The notes below the pieces were generated by a model. That model saw nothing but the letters and a program-made list of their open reading frames with translations. It made no database searches and was not told the origin of the DNA. Position numbers and translations under genes: made by a program. Of a stretch of 64,000 nt of DNA, positions 1 to 8,625 are shown one piece after another; within the stretch, counting starts at the first letter, position 1, and each line of letters begins with the position of its first letter. Source of the stretch: Pontixanthobacter luteolus (GTDB lineage: Bacteria; Pseudomonadota; Alphaproteobacteria; Sphingomonadales; Sphingomonadaceae); NCBI RefSeq assembly GCF_009828095.1, contig NZ_WTYP01000002.1:873001-937000 (forward strand). Direction: 5' to 3'.

Positions 1-1
1 T

Positions 2-934
2 ATTCAGGCGATGGCCGCACACGCGGGCGTCGAACTGGAAACGGGCGTTTGGCAGACCCACGGCTATGACCTGCCACTGCTCGTCAATATGCAGCCGGCG
101 GGCGAGTATCTCGGCGAGCGATTCCACCGTGCAGGCGGGGTTCCGTCGGCGATGTGGGAATTGCTATCGAGCGGCAAGCTACACGGTGATTGCTTGACGT
201 GCACAGGCAAGACGATGGCTGAAAACCTGGACGGCCGCGAAAGTCGCGACCGGGAAATGATCAGGACCTTCGATGATCCTCTGATGACCAACGCGGGTTT
301 CATGGTGCTGTCCGGCAATCTGTTCGATTTCGGCATCCTGAAGACGTCAGTCATCAGCGAAGAATTTCGCGCCCGCTACCTTTCGCGTCCGGACGAAGAA
401 GGCGTGTTCGAGGCGCGTGCGATCGTTTTCGACGGGTCTGACGACTACCATCACCGCATCAATGATCCGTCGCTGCAGATCGACGAGGACTGCATATTGG
501 TGATCCGCAGCTCCGGCGTGATCGGCTGGCCGGGGAGCGCCGAAGTCGTCAATATGCAGCCGCCAGATGCGCTGATCCGCGAAGGGACGCAGTGGCTGCC
601 CACGCTCGGCGACGGGCGGCAATCGGGGACGAGCGACAGCCCGTCCATCCTGAATGTCTCGCCCGAAAGCGCAGTGGGCGGGGGCCTGTCTTGGCTGCGC
701 ACCGGCGACACCATCCGGGTCAATCTGAATGAGGGCACTTGCAACGCAGTGGTCGAGCAGGCCGAAATCGACCGGCGCCAATCCGAGGAGCCTGCGCCAG
801 AATATCCCGAAAGCAACACCCCCTGGGAAGAGCTGTTCCGCGAGAAGACCGGGCAGTTGGGCGAAGGAGGCGTGATGGATTTCGCGCTCAAATATCGCGG
901 CACCAGCCGGAAGTTGCCGCGTCACAACCACTGA
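2..934 (+). CDS. xylD: IlvD/Edd-family sugar-acid dehydratase, C-terminal part (probable D-xylonate dehydratase)
   Basis: The reading frame is open from the first bases of the window, so the N-terminal part, including the Fe-S cluster region, lies upstream. The visible 310 residues are the C-terminal half of a dihydroxyacid/sugar-acid dehydratase. The stretch SPSILNVSPESAVGGGLSWL, followed by a basic end, is typical of the pentonate dehydratase branch. Xylonate dehydratase converts D-xylonate to 2-keto-3-deoxyxylonate in the cytoplasm. The xylX, xylB and xylC homologues a few kb away, on the opposite strand, favour xylonate over arabonate or dihydroxyisovalerate as substrate, but the substrate is inferred from context only. 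The gene ends 54 nt before the convergent esterase gene. Confidence 0.85.
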   Translation: MQAMAAHAGVELETGVWQTHGYDLPLLVNMQPAGEYLGERFHRAGGVPSAMWELLSSGKLHGDCLTCTGKTMAENLDGRESRDREMIRTFDDPLMTNAGFMVLSGNLFDFGILKTSVISEEFRARYLSRPDEEGVFEARAIVFDGSDDYHHRINDPSLQIDEDCILVIRSSGVIGWPGSAEVVNMQPPDALIREGTQWLPTLGDGRQSGTSDSPSILNVSPESAVGGGLSWLRTGDTIRVNLNEGTCNAVVEQAEIDRRQSEEPAPEYPESNTPWEELFREKTGQLGEGGVMDFALKYRGTSRKLPRHNH

Positions 935-988
935 GCGGATCGCAGCATAGCAAGCAACCGGCGACCGGCGACTGCGGCTTCGTAGCAA

Positions 989-2905
989 TCAGTCGCCTTG
1001 GGTTATGGCGAGTTCGAAGCCGGGTACCGGCATACCGCGCGCATCGTAAAGATTGACGACCGGCGCATCGGCCCACGCATGGCGCACGCGCTGCGCCTGA
1101 AAACCGGCGGGGACAGGGATTGACATCGTCTGCCCACTCAACACCGGGCTGGCCCAGCGGCACGTGTCCCGTTCAGCGCCGCAAAGCTCTATGCCCAGCG
1201 GGTAGGGTCCGCCCAGTGCGGCGAGATCGCCGCTGAGGCCGGTAAAGGTAACCTCTACCGCTTCGCCCCGACGCACAGCCGCCGCTGGCATGGGCATCGC
1301 TGCTCCGGCGAAGGCATGGGCCAGACGCTTGCCGAGAACGTTCTTGTTGGCCGGGTGGATGTCGGTCGGCTCGCCGATGTCGATAGCTGTTACAAGAATG
1401 GCATCGGCATCGGCTTCGACACCGTCCAACTGGTCCTGCCGCAGTTGCGCCCAGGCCGATTCTGCAGGCTGCGCGCGGCGCTCTCCGAAATCGGCCAGTT
1501 GCACGACCATCATCTTCATCTGCGGCCCGAACTGATCGCGCCAGCCAGCGAACAGCTCTCGCAATTTCTCGTCATAGTCCGGCTGCCCGACATCGGCTTC
1601 GCCCTGATACCAGGCCGCGCCTGCCAGACGCATCGGGCCAAGGGGGGCAATCATGGCATTATGCATCACGCCAAGCCCGGCATTGGCATCCCATGGCGCG
1701 CGCGGGGGGACGCCGGTTACCCCTGAAACCGAGTATTCCCAAGCGGGCCCCAGCGGCACCTTTTCGCCGCGGTCCGATGTGAAGAAGAGCCGATCAGGCC
1801 CTGCGAAAAACCCGCCGGTGTCCCACATATTATTGGCCGCAATCAGGATCTCGTTGTCGCCCTTGCGCAGATATTCGGCCGGCACGTCATACGTCCGCTC
1901 CACGCCCCAACCAAAGGTATAGCCGACCGGCTGGCCATTGACGAAGGTAAGGTCCATGTCGTCGATCGCGCCGATCGACAGCTTGCCCTGCGACGCCGCC
2001 TGTTTGGCTGTCAGCGTGATGGTCTGGCGCAGCCACACATTTGCCCGGGCCTCGGTATCCAGCCCCGTGCCCGTCCAATCGTTCCAGAAAGAGAATTTCG
2101 GGATCGGCTGCCAGTCAAGGATCGAGGAGTCGGCCCACGGTTCACGCCCTTCATCCTTTTCCCGCCACCAGTCATACCACTGCGGCACAAACCGCTGCGT
2201 CGCTGCGAGCGGATCGTTTGAATACGCGCGCAATTGTTCTAGCGCCTCCGCGCCATACAGAGCCTTTACACCTTCGGGCGCGAGCCAGGCACGCGCAGCG
2301 CTGCCACCCCAGTTCGAATGTATCAGTCCGACGGGCACGGCGGGATTATCCAACCGCAACTGCTTCGCCATGTAGAAACACGCCGCTGAAAACTCGCCGA
2401 CTGTGTCACGGCTGGCAGCGTTCCATTGGACGGGCTCTGTAAAGTGTGTCTGCGGCACGGATGCCGTAGTCTGACCGACCTTGAACAGGCGGATCCCGTC
2501 ATCGGCCGCCATCCGCAGCTGGTTCGACGTATCCAGAGCCCGATTGACCGGCAATTCCATGTTCGATTGCCCGGAACACAGGAAGACGTCGCCCACCAGA
2601 ATATTGCGCAGCTCGGTGCTGCCTGCGGGGTCACTCAGAAAGAGCGTCTTCGCTTGTGTAGAAGCTGGACGTGCGGGCAGGGTCAGCCTGAATGTGCCGT
2701 CGGGATTGGCCGTTGTCTGGCCTGTCGCATCGCCCATGCGCGCGGTGACGGTCTCGCCTGCCTCTGCGCTGCCTTCCAGAACCACGGGCACATCGCGCTG
2801 CAGCACCATGCCATCCCCGTATGCGGGGCCGAGCGTTGGTGCGGCCATCGCCACCACCGGTGCGAAAAAGGCGATCCCCGCAAAGGCCATTGCCCGGCGC
2901 ATCAC
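989..2905 (-). CDS. Secreted SASA/sialate O-acetylesterase-family carbohydrate esterase
   Basis: 638 residues starting with a hydrophobic signal peptide that ends around VVAMAA, so the protein is exported. The serine motif GQSNMELP lies near residue 115. A later GEADVGQPDY segment and DIHPANK carry the presumed Asp/His of an SGNH-like triad. Members of this family remove acetyl groups from sialic acids or from plant polysaccharides. Next to xylan and xylose genes, a role in deacetylating xylo-oligosaccharides is the natural inference. The start overlaps the stop of the lactonase gene by ATGA, so it is probably the last gene of the xylX-xylB-xylC operon and translationally coupled. Confidence 0.88.
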   Translation of the reverse strand: MMRRAMAFAGIAFFAPVVAMAAPTLGPAYGDGMVLQRDVPVVLEGSAEAGETVTARMGDATGQTTANPDGTFRLTLPARPASTQAKTLFLSDPAGSTELRNILVGDVFLCSGQSNMELPVNRALDTSNQLRMAADDGIRLFKVGQTTASVPQTHFTEPVQWNAASRDTVGEFSAACFYMAKQLRLDNPAVPVGLIHSNWGGSAARAWLAPEGVKALYGAEALEQLRAYSNDPLAATQRFVPQWYDWWREKDEGREPWADSSILDWQPIPKFSFWNDWTGTGLDTEARANVWLRQTITLTAKQAASQGKLSIGAIDDMDLTFVNGQPVGYTFGWGVERTYDVPAEYLRKGDNEILIAANNMWDTGGFFAGPDRLFFTSDRGEKVPLGPAWEYSVSGVTGVPPRAPWDANAGLGVMHNAMIAPLGPMRLAGAAWYQGEADVGQPDYDEKLRELFAGWRDQFGPQMKMMVVQLADFGERRAQPAESAWAQLRQDQLDGVEADADAILVTAIDIGEPTDIHPANKNVLGKRLAHAFAGAAMPMPAAAVRRGEAVEVTFTGLSGDLAALGGPYPLGIELCGAERDTCRWASPVLSGQTMSIPVPAGFQAQRVRHAWADAPVVNLYDARGMPVPGFELAITQGD

Positions 2906-3771
2906 AGCTTTGCCCGCGCCTGGTCGAAACCGGCGACTGGCGCATCGAAGGCGAACAGGCTGCCTGCTTGCGGATACTCTGCCATGTCCGCCGCCCCCAT
3001 GTTCTTGATTGCGCTGGTCACATAGGCCGTGCGTAGGTCGACGCCGCCAAAGGCCATCTTGGTGATATCCCGTGCAGGCATTTCAATCGTCTGGTCCAGC
3101 TTTCCGTCGGGCGTGAAGCGTGCGACCTGGCTTCCCAGATACAGCCCGGTCCACACATGGTCTTCGGCATCGACGACCGGACCGTCGGGATAGGCATCGG
3201 GGAACAGCGCCCCTGTATCGGCAAAAGGTCTGGCTTCGCCCACGCCGGCAGCCGTCAGGTCAGCCACCATGATTTTCTGGGCTGTCGTGTCGGTGAAATA
3301 GATCCGGTCGCCTTGCGCATTGACGGCGGGGCCATTGGTGATGGTGATACCGGATGGCCCGGCCGCGCGGATGTCCCCTTGGTCGTAGACGTAAAATTTG
3401 CCGGATGCGTTCTGTTCTGAATCGTCCATCGAGCCGAACCAGACCCGGCCCCACGGGTCGGTGCAGGCATCGTTGAGGCGGTTGGTGGCAGGTTCACCCG
3501 GGACCGGGCCAATCTTATCAAAAACCTCTGTTTCCGGATCGAACGTGTAGAGCCCGTCTTTCAGGCCGCATAGCAGGAGGCCGTTTTCCGCAGGGATTGC
3601 CCAGCCGATCTGGGCAGGGGCCTCGCTGTGGGTATTGCTGCCCGTGGCCGGGTCATAATGCCACAATCTGTTGCGCTTGATATCGACGAACCAGACGATC
3701 TGGCGTGCCGTATCCCACAACACGCCTTCGCCCAGCTTTGTATCGGCGGATAATACCTGTCGGACCTGCAT
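2902..3771 (-). CDS. xylC: SMP-30/gluconolactonase-family sugar lactonase, probable xylono-1,4-lactonase
   Basis: 289 residues from the ATG at 3771, which has a GGAG Shine-Dalgarno 6 nt upstream and begins 3 nt after the xylB stop. A longer frame up to 3816 would invade xylB and is not preferred. Metal-binding positions of the SMP-30 propeller are visible: Glu in KLGEGVLWD near the N-terminus, Asn in ATNRLNDACTD, and Asp in PVVDAEDHVW. Such enzymes hydrolyse aldonolactones. In a Weimberg gene set this is the step from xylonolactone to xylonate after XylB. The family is clear; the precise substrate is inferred from the neighbours. Confidence 0.88.
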   Translation of the reverse strand: MQVRQVLSADTKLGEGVLWDTARQIVWFVDIKRNRLWHYDPATGSNTHSEAPAQIGWAIPAENGLLLCGLKDGLYTFDPETEVFDKIGPVPGEPATNRLNDACTDPWGRVWFGSMDDSEQNASGKFYVYDQGDIRAAGPSGITITNGPAVNAQGDRIYFTDTTAQKIMVADLTAAGVGEARPFADTGALFPDAYPDGPVVDAEDHVWTGLYLGSQVARFTPDGKLDQTIEMPARDITKMAFGGVDLRTAYVTSAIKNMGAADMAEYPQAGSLFAFDAPVAGFDQARAKL

Positions 3772-3773
3772 CT

Positions 3774-4556
3774 TTATCTCCAGCCAGCGTCGACCCAGTA
3801 ATTGTGGGCGGTGCAAAAACGCGCATCATCGGATGCGAGGAACAAGGCCATGGCGGCGATATCGGCAGGCTGTATCCTCCCATCCAGACACTGGGCGGCG
3901 ACAATTTTTGCCTCCTCGTCCGGGGAATACCACTGCATCTGGCGGGGGGTTTTCACGTTGCCGGGGATGATCGTGTTGACGCGGATCTTCTGGCGGCCCA
4001 GTTCGCGCGCCATGCTGCGCGTCAGGCCTTCGATGGCAGCCTTTGCGGTCTGGTAGACAACCAGATCTTCGAGGCCGAGATGCCAGCTGATCGACCCCAT
4101 ATTGATGATCGAGCCTCCACCGGCACCGCGCATCGCGCCGAGCACGGCTTTCGCAGCGAAGAACTGGTGTTTCAAATTCACCGCCATGCGGGAATCCCAA
4201 TATTCGGGAGTGGTGTCCTCCAGCGAATGGCGATCATCGCTCGCAGCGTTGTTGATCAGCACGTCGCAGCCGCCCAGCTGCTCGATCATCAGGGCGATTT
4301 TCTCGCCGTAGTCGTCGCAGTCCGTCACATCGCAAGTGTGGAAGATGGGTGCGATGGCCGCATCAGCCAATCGCGCTGCCAGTTCCTCGCCCGGTTCAGC
4401 CTGGATATCGACAAAGGCGACAGCGGCCCCCTGCAGGGCGAAAGCCTCGACGAACGCCTCTCCTATCCCGGAGCCTCCGCCGCTGATAATGACTTTCCGG
4501 CCCGACAGGCTCGGGTAGAGCGCGCCGTGCGCGGCTGCTTCGCCATCTTGCGGCAT
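3774..4556 (-). CDS. xylB: D-xylose 1-dehydrogenase, SDR family
   Basis: 260 residues. The ATG at 4556 follows a GGGGGA ribosome-binding site by about 8 nt; an alternative ATG lies at 4571. The Rossmann motif GGGSGIG is at residues 26-32 and the catalytic YQTAK at 168-172. The segments NDDR/SDDRHSLED, GSISWHLGLEDLV, PGNVKT and the end DAGWR closely match my memory of Caulobacter XylB, which oxidises D-xylose to xylonolactone with NAD+. It lies 56 nt after xylX and directly before xylC, so one operon is likely. The enzyme is cytoplasmic. Confidence 0.92.
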   Translation of the reverse strand: MPQDGEAAAHGALYPSLSGRKVIISGGGSGIGEAFVEAFALQGAAVAFVDIQAEPGEELAARLADAAIAPIFHTCDVTDCDDYGEKIALMIEQLGGCDVLINNAASDDRHSLEDTTPEYWDSRMAVNLKHQFFAAKAVLGAMRGAGGGSIINMGSISWHLGLEDLVVYQTAKAAIEGLTRSMARELGRQKIRVNTIIPGNVKTPRQMQWYSPDEEAKIVAAQCLDGRIQPADIAAMALFLASDDARFCTAHNYWVDAGWR

Positions 4557-4612
4557 CGAATTTTCCCCCATCCCATTCGTATTGTGCGCTGGATGCGCCG
4601 TTATTGTATCCG

Positions 4613-5737
4613 TCAAATCTTGTCGATCAGACCTCGGCCTATCAGGTTTCTTGCAAATTCTCCGAAGCCCATTTCCCATGCCGGGGCATCGCGCGACGTG
4701 GTCACGGTGTTTCTGAGGGTGCCGATCCGATCCGAGTGGATCGTCACGACATCGCCGATCTTGTGCGTGAAGCCCGCGCCGGGCTCATCTCTGTCTTGCG
4801 TAGGAGCAAAAAGGGTGCCGCAAAACAGCACGAACCCGTCGGGATAATGATGTTCCGACAGGCACTGACCGACCAGACCCAGTGGATCGCGGCTAATCTG
4901 GGTCATGTCGTTGCGGCCTTCGAGCAGGTACCCCTCCGGCCCTTCGATCGTCAGGCCGACATTGGCCGCGCGCACATCGTCCAGCGTGAACTCGTCGTCG
5001 AACAGGCGGATGAATGGTCCGATGGCGCAGCTGGCCGTATTGTCTTTCGCCTTTGACAGCAGAAGGGCTGAGCGCCCTTCGAAATCGCGCAGATTGACGT
5101 CGTTGCCAAGCGTTGCCCCCAGAACATCGCCATCGGAATTGCAAACAAGCACCACTTCCGGTTCAGGATTGTTCCAGCTGGAGTCCGATCGCACCCCGAT
5201 CTGGGCGCCGTGCCCTACGGAGGACAGGACAGGCGATTTGGAGAAAATTTCCGCATCCGGACCGATCGCGACTTCGAGATATTGCGACCACATGCCCTGT
5301 TCGATGAGGGCGGACTTCAGCCCGGCGGCGGCATCGCTGCCCGGCACGACGGAGCGAATTCCGGAGCCGATCTTTTCCTCCAGCAGGCCGCGTATCTCCG
5401 ATGCCTTGGCCGCATCGCCCATCGCCCGCTCCTCGATCACGCGTTCGATGGCGGAAAGCGCAAAAGTAACGCCGCTTGCCTTGATGCATTGCAGGTCGAT
5501 CGGGGAAAGCAGCCGCCACCCGGTGGGCAAACCGTCCGCAGCCGGACCGATGGCGTTCCCGCCGCTGAGCATCCCGCGTTCTATCGCACCGGACACTGTT
5601 GCCGCCACGGGGGTCAGGTCGTGCAATATGCCGTTTTCGATCGTGACCACGCATGGGCCGCCCGGCGACTGGACGCGGCCGATGAATGTGCCGCGCAGAT
5701 AATCCGCCGGCAGGCTGTCCAGAATCTCATCGGCCAT
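4613..5737 (-). CDS. xylX: 2-keto-3-deoxy-D-xylonate dehydratase (FAH-like fold)
   Basis: 374 residues, the usual length for XylX. The fumarylacetoacetate-hydrolase-like C-terminal half is evident. Segments such as SPIDLQCIKASGVTFA, SQYLEVAIGPDAEIF, WNNPEPEVVLVC and GNDVNLRDFEGRSALLLSKA are highly like Caulobacter XylX as I recall it. The enzyme converts 2-keto-3-deoxyxylonate to alpha-ketoglutarate semialdehyde in the Weimberg pathway. It is the first gene of the leftward operon and starts 23 nt from an operator-like palindrome. The last pathway enzyme, a semialdehyde dehydrogenase (Caulobacter XylA), is not in this window. Confidence 0.92.
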   Translation of the reverse strand: MADEILDSLPADYLRGTFIGRVQSPGGPCVVTIENGILHDLTPVAATVSGAIERGMLSGGNAIGPAADGLPTGWRLLSPIDLQCIKASGVTFALSAIERVIEERAMGDAAKASEIRGLLEEKIGSGIRSVVPGSDAAAGLKSALIEQGMWSQYLEVAIGPDAEIFSKSPVLSSVGHGAQIGVRSDSSWNNPEPEVVLVCNSDGDVLGATLGNDVNLRDFEGRSALLLSKAKDNTASCAIGPFIRLFDDEFTLDDVRAANVGLTIEGPEGYLLEGRNDMTQISRDPLGLVGQCLSEHHYPDGFVLFCGTLFAPTQDRDEPGAGFTHKIGDVVTIHSDRIGTLRNTVTTSRDAPAWEMGFGEFARNLIGRGLIDKI

Positions 5738-5760
5738 ATCTGCGCTCTTGCCCTCTCCAC

Positions 5761-5774
5761 TGATAGCGCTACCA
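5761..5774. promoter_or_regulatory. Candidate sugar-regulator operator (TGATAGCGCTACCA)
   Basis: A near-palindromic 14-mer centred on AGCGCT in the 110-nt divergent region between xylX and the GH43 gene. A 13/14 match is found at 12335 and a 12/14 match (reverse strand) at 12212, both upstream of the GH3 gene. The CG-centred palindrome is typical of LacI-family operators, and I recall that the Caulobacter xylose operator is of this kind. Confidence 0.6.
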
Positions 5775-5847
5775 TAGGCATCATGAACGGGCGGAACAAG
5801 CCCGAATTGGAAGCGGTGCTACTACAAAAAGTTATGACGGGGATGGC

Positions 5848-7539
5848 ATGCTGAAATCAATTGCAACGGGCGGGGCTTTGGCTCTCGCGTCCTTTTCGCA
5901 AGCTGTGCTTGCCGGTTCGACTGCCACGATCGATTATGTCGAATACGCTGCAGTCGATGCGCCAACAGACACTACCTCGCACGCCGGGGGCGGCGCGGAT
6001 GCTGCCGCGATGCTGGCTCGCGACACGTTTCGCAACCCGGCGCTGCCCGGCTTCCATCCCGACCCGTCGATCGTGCGGGTTGGCGATGATTTCTACACTG
6101 TAACGTCCACCTTCAGCTGGTTTCCCGGCCTGCCGATTCTGCACAGCAAAGACCTCGTTAATTGGCTTATGATCGGCAATGCGATAGACCGTCCCGGTCA
6201 AGTCGACTTTTCCGGTCTCGGTACCAATCGCGGGCTGTTTGCTCCTGCAATTACCTACCAGGACGGCATATTCTGGATCCTGAATACCTGCATCGAATGC
6301 GGTGACAATTTCGTCATCACGGCAACCGATCCGGCTGGCCCGTGGAGCGATCCGGTGTGGCTCGACTTTGGCGGAATCGATCCTTCGCTCTATTTCGCCG
6401 AAGATGGCACAGCGTGGATTACCTATAACGATGCGCCTCCCGGGCCTCCGCGATACGAAGGGCACCGGGCCATCTGGATGCAGCAATTCGACCCGGGCAC
6501 TATGCAGGTGATGGCAGAGCGGACCCTGCTGGTGGATGGCGGGGTGAATCCTTCCGAAAATCCGATCTGGGCCGAGGGGCCGCACATCTACAAAGTGGCT
6601 GGCTGGTATTACCTGCTGACTGCCGAAGGCGGAACGGCAGACCAGCATTCGCAGACGATATACCGATCGAGGGACCTTCAGGGACCGTATGAGCCGGGCC
6701 CCTTCAACCCTATCCTGACCCAGCGCGACTTGCCGGCTGACCGGCCGGACAGGGTGGAGGCGACAGGTCACGCCGACATCGTGCAGCTGGATGATGGCAG
6801 CTGGTGGGGCGTATTCCTTGCGACCCGGCCTTTTGCGGGACAATCGACCTTGCTGGGGCGCGAGACATTTCTCCTGCCGCTGGAATGGCAGGATGGCTGG
6901 CCGCGTTTTCTGGATCGGGGGGAAGCCGTTCCGATGCAGTTGGCCCGTCCGAATTTGCCGCGTGATCAGCCTGTCGATCACTCGTCATGGAGAGAGGATT
7001 TCGAGGCCCCGCTTTCGGACGAATGGATCGGGCTGCGCACACCGGGAACGGACCAGCAGCTGGCAGTTGCTACGGGGGAGGGCGTGCTGCAATTGGTAGC
7101 GGGATCCGCCGCCGCGGGAAGCCTGGGCAAACCGGCATTTACCGGGCGCCGATTGCGGCATCATTCGGCAGACATCGTCACGCGGGTCGATTTCGATCCG
7201 TCGCGCCCCGAAGAATTCGCCGGCCTGCTGGCCTTCATGGACGAAAACCATTTTCTGGCCGTGGGTAAGGAGCAGGGCAAGCTCGTCGCCCGCCTGCGAA
7301 CGGACGCCGCCCAGCCTGAGACAGGTGAGGTGGTTGCCGTGCACTCACTGCGGACGAACGGCCCGGTCGAACTGCGGATTGCGCTGCGGGCGGGATCGGC
7401 CCAGCTGTCGTGGCGCGAGGCGGACACTGACCGGTGGCAGATGCTGGGGGGCCAGATCAATGTCGAACCGCTTGCGTCCATCCATGCCGGGCTCTTTACC
7501 GGGCTCGTCGTCGGCCCATACGCATATGCGCCGGACTAG
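5848..7539 (+). CDS. Secreted GH43 beta-xylosidase/alpha-L-arabinofuranosidase
   Basis: 563 residues with a signal peptide ending near QAVLAGS. The five-bladed propeller carries the three GH43 acidic residues: Asp in PGFHPDPSIVRVGDDFY (about residue 72), Asp in FGGIDPSLYF, and the acid/base Glu in IWAEGPHIYK. A beta-sandwich accessory domain follows from about residue 380. The family cleaves xylosyl or arabinosyl units from xylo-oligosaccharides. It is transcribed divergently from xylX across a shared promoter region with the operator at 5761. It ends 6 nt before the convergent GH5 gene. The choice between xylosidase and arabinofuranosidase is open. Confidence 0.9.
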   Translation: MLKSIATGGALALASFSQAVLAGSTATIDYVEYAAVDAPTDTTSHAGGGADAAAMLARDTFRNPALPGFHPDPSIVRVGDDFYTVTSTFSWFPGLPILHSKDLVNWLMIGNAIDRPGQVDFSGLGTNRGLFAPAITYQDGIFWILNTCIECGDNFVITATDPAGPWSDPVWLDFGGIDPSLYFAEDGTAWITYNDAPPGPPRYEGHRAIWMQQFDPGTMQVMAERTLLVDGGVNPSENPIWAEGPHIYKVAGWYYLLTAEGGTADQHSQTIYRSRDLQGPYEPGPFNPILTQRDLPADRPDRVEATGHADIVQLDDGSWWGVFLATRPFAGQSTLLGRETFLLPLEWQDGWPRFLDRGEAVPMQLARPNLPRDQPVDHSSWREDFEAPLSDEWIGLRTPGTDQQLAVATGEGVLQLVAGSAAAGSLGKPAFTGRRLRHHSADIVTRVDFDPSRPEEFAGLLAFMDENHFLAVGKEQGKLVARLRTDAAQPETGEVVAVHSLRTNGPVELRIALRAGSAQLSWREADTDRWQMLGGQINVEPLASIHAGLFTGLVVGPYAYAPD

Positions 7540-7545
7540 CCGGAT

Positions 7546-8613
7546 CTAATCCTCTACCTCCAGGCCCAGGGACTCCCGCATCCCCGGCAGCCATTCGCCG
7601 GACTTGCGGTCGAAGAACGGGAAGGTGTTTGAATAGGCCCAGACACACATGCCGATGCCGGTCGGCGCGAAAGCATCGGTGATCGTTCGGTGATATGCGG
7701 CCCGGTCTTCCAACGGGATATGCAAGTCGTATGCTCCGACTTCCCCCATGAAGGGCGTCTTGCCAGTGCGGTCGATAAAGGCTTCCACCGCCAGAACATC
7801 GTTGGCCAGCTTGGCAGCGTCTGCGTGGGTGGGGAAGGTGCGCCCCGCCGGCGGCATGTCGGGTGCGGTCCAGCTTGCTCCCTGATGGGTGTACTGGAAC
7901 GGGTCGTAATAATGGAAGGTGGCATGGATATTGGCATCGTCCGGCAGCGGCAGGGTTTCGAGCGATGCGATCCCGCTCCAGTTTTCGCCGCCGATGATGA
8001 CCGCGCGCGTGGGATGCAGGGCGCGAACGGCCTCCAGCGCGGGCGTCAGCGTGGAAATCAGGTTGGAATGATCGAACACATTGTGCGGCTCGTTTTCCAG
8101 CTCGAACCACAATGAGTCTTCGGGATACCCGGCGAAGCGCTGCGCGATCTGCTGCCACACGCCGCCGTGCCAGTCGGCCACGCCGAGCGGATCGTCGTGG
8201 ATCGGGTCGAAGTGGTGGCTGTTTAGGATAACATTGAGATCTGCCTTCAGCGCCCAGTCGACGATCTGCTGCACCCGGTTCATCCAGCCGGGATCGACCG
8301 TGTAAGGCGGGGTGCTTTGCGATTTGTTGTGCCAGCGCACGGGAATGCGGATCGTATCGAAACCGGCTGCCGCAATGCGCTCCATATCCTGCTTAGTCGC
8401 AGGCGCTCCGCCCCAGCTTCCTTCTTGCTCAGGCTCCAGCGTGTTGCCCAGATTGACGCAGGTACCGACCGGCAAGGGGGGCTGTTTCTTCGGCGTGGCC
8501 GCCGCGTCATGGGTAGTTGCGGATACTGCAGTGGACATGGTCACAGCGGCCAAAGCTGTCGCCGCGATCATAGACACTGTGGTCTTCCCTGCAATCCGTG
8601 AAAATCCAGTCAT
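7546..8613 (-). CDS. Secreted GH5 (cellulase-type) endoglycanase
   Basis: 355 residues with a signal peptide ending near AVSATT. GH5 hallmarks: WGGAPAT, FDTIRIPVRW, the acid/base Glu in LWFELENEPHN, and the nucleophile Glu in TPFMGEVGAYD. The predicted activity is endo-hydrolysis of beta-1,4-glucan, mannan or a related polymer in the periplasm or outside the cell. A perfect AGGAGG precedes the ATG. The cupin gene ends 12 nt upstream and the GH3 gene lies beyond it in the same direction, which suggests a GH3-cupin-GH5 operon. Confidence 0.9.
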   Translation of the reverse strand: MTGFSRIAGKTTVSMIAATALAAVTMSTAVSATTHDAAATPKKQPPLPVGTCVNLGNTLEPEQEGSWGGAPATKQDMERIAAAGFDTIRIPVRWHNKSQSTPPYTVDPGWMNRVQQIVDWALKADLNVILNSHHFDPIHDDPLGVADWHGGVWQQIAQRFAGYPEDSLWFELENEPHNVFDHSNLISTLTPALEAVRALHPTRAVIIGGENWSGIASLETLPLPDDANIHATFHYYDPFQYTHQGASWTAPDMPPAGRTFPTHADAAKLANDVLAVEAFIDRTGKTPFMGEVGAYDLHIPLEDRAAYHRTITDAFAPTGIGMCVWAYSNTFPFFDRKSGEWLPGMRESLGLEVED

Positions 8614-8625
8614 CGAAACCTCCTT

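Noticed and set aside
5857-6981. 374-codon frame antisense to the GH43 gene
   Set aside because: Shadow; the sense frame carries all GH43 catalytic motifs.
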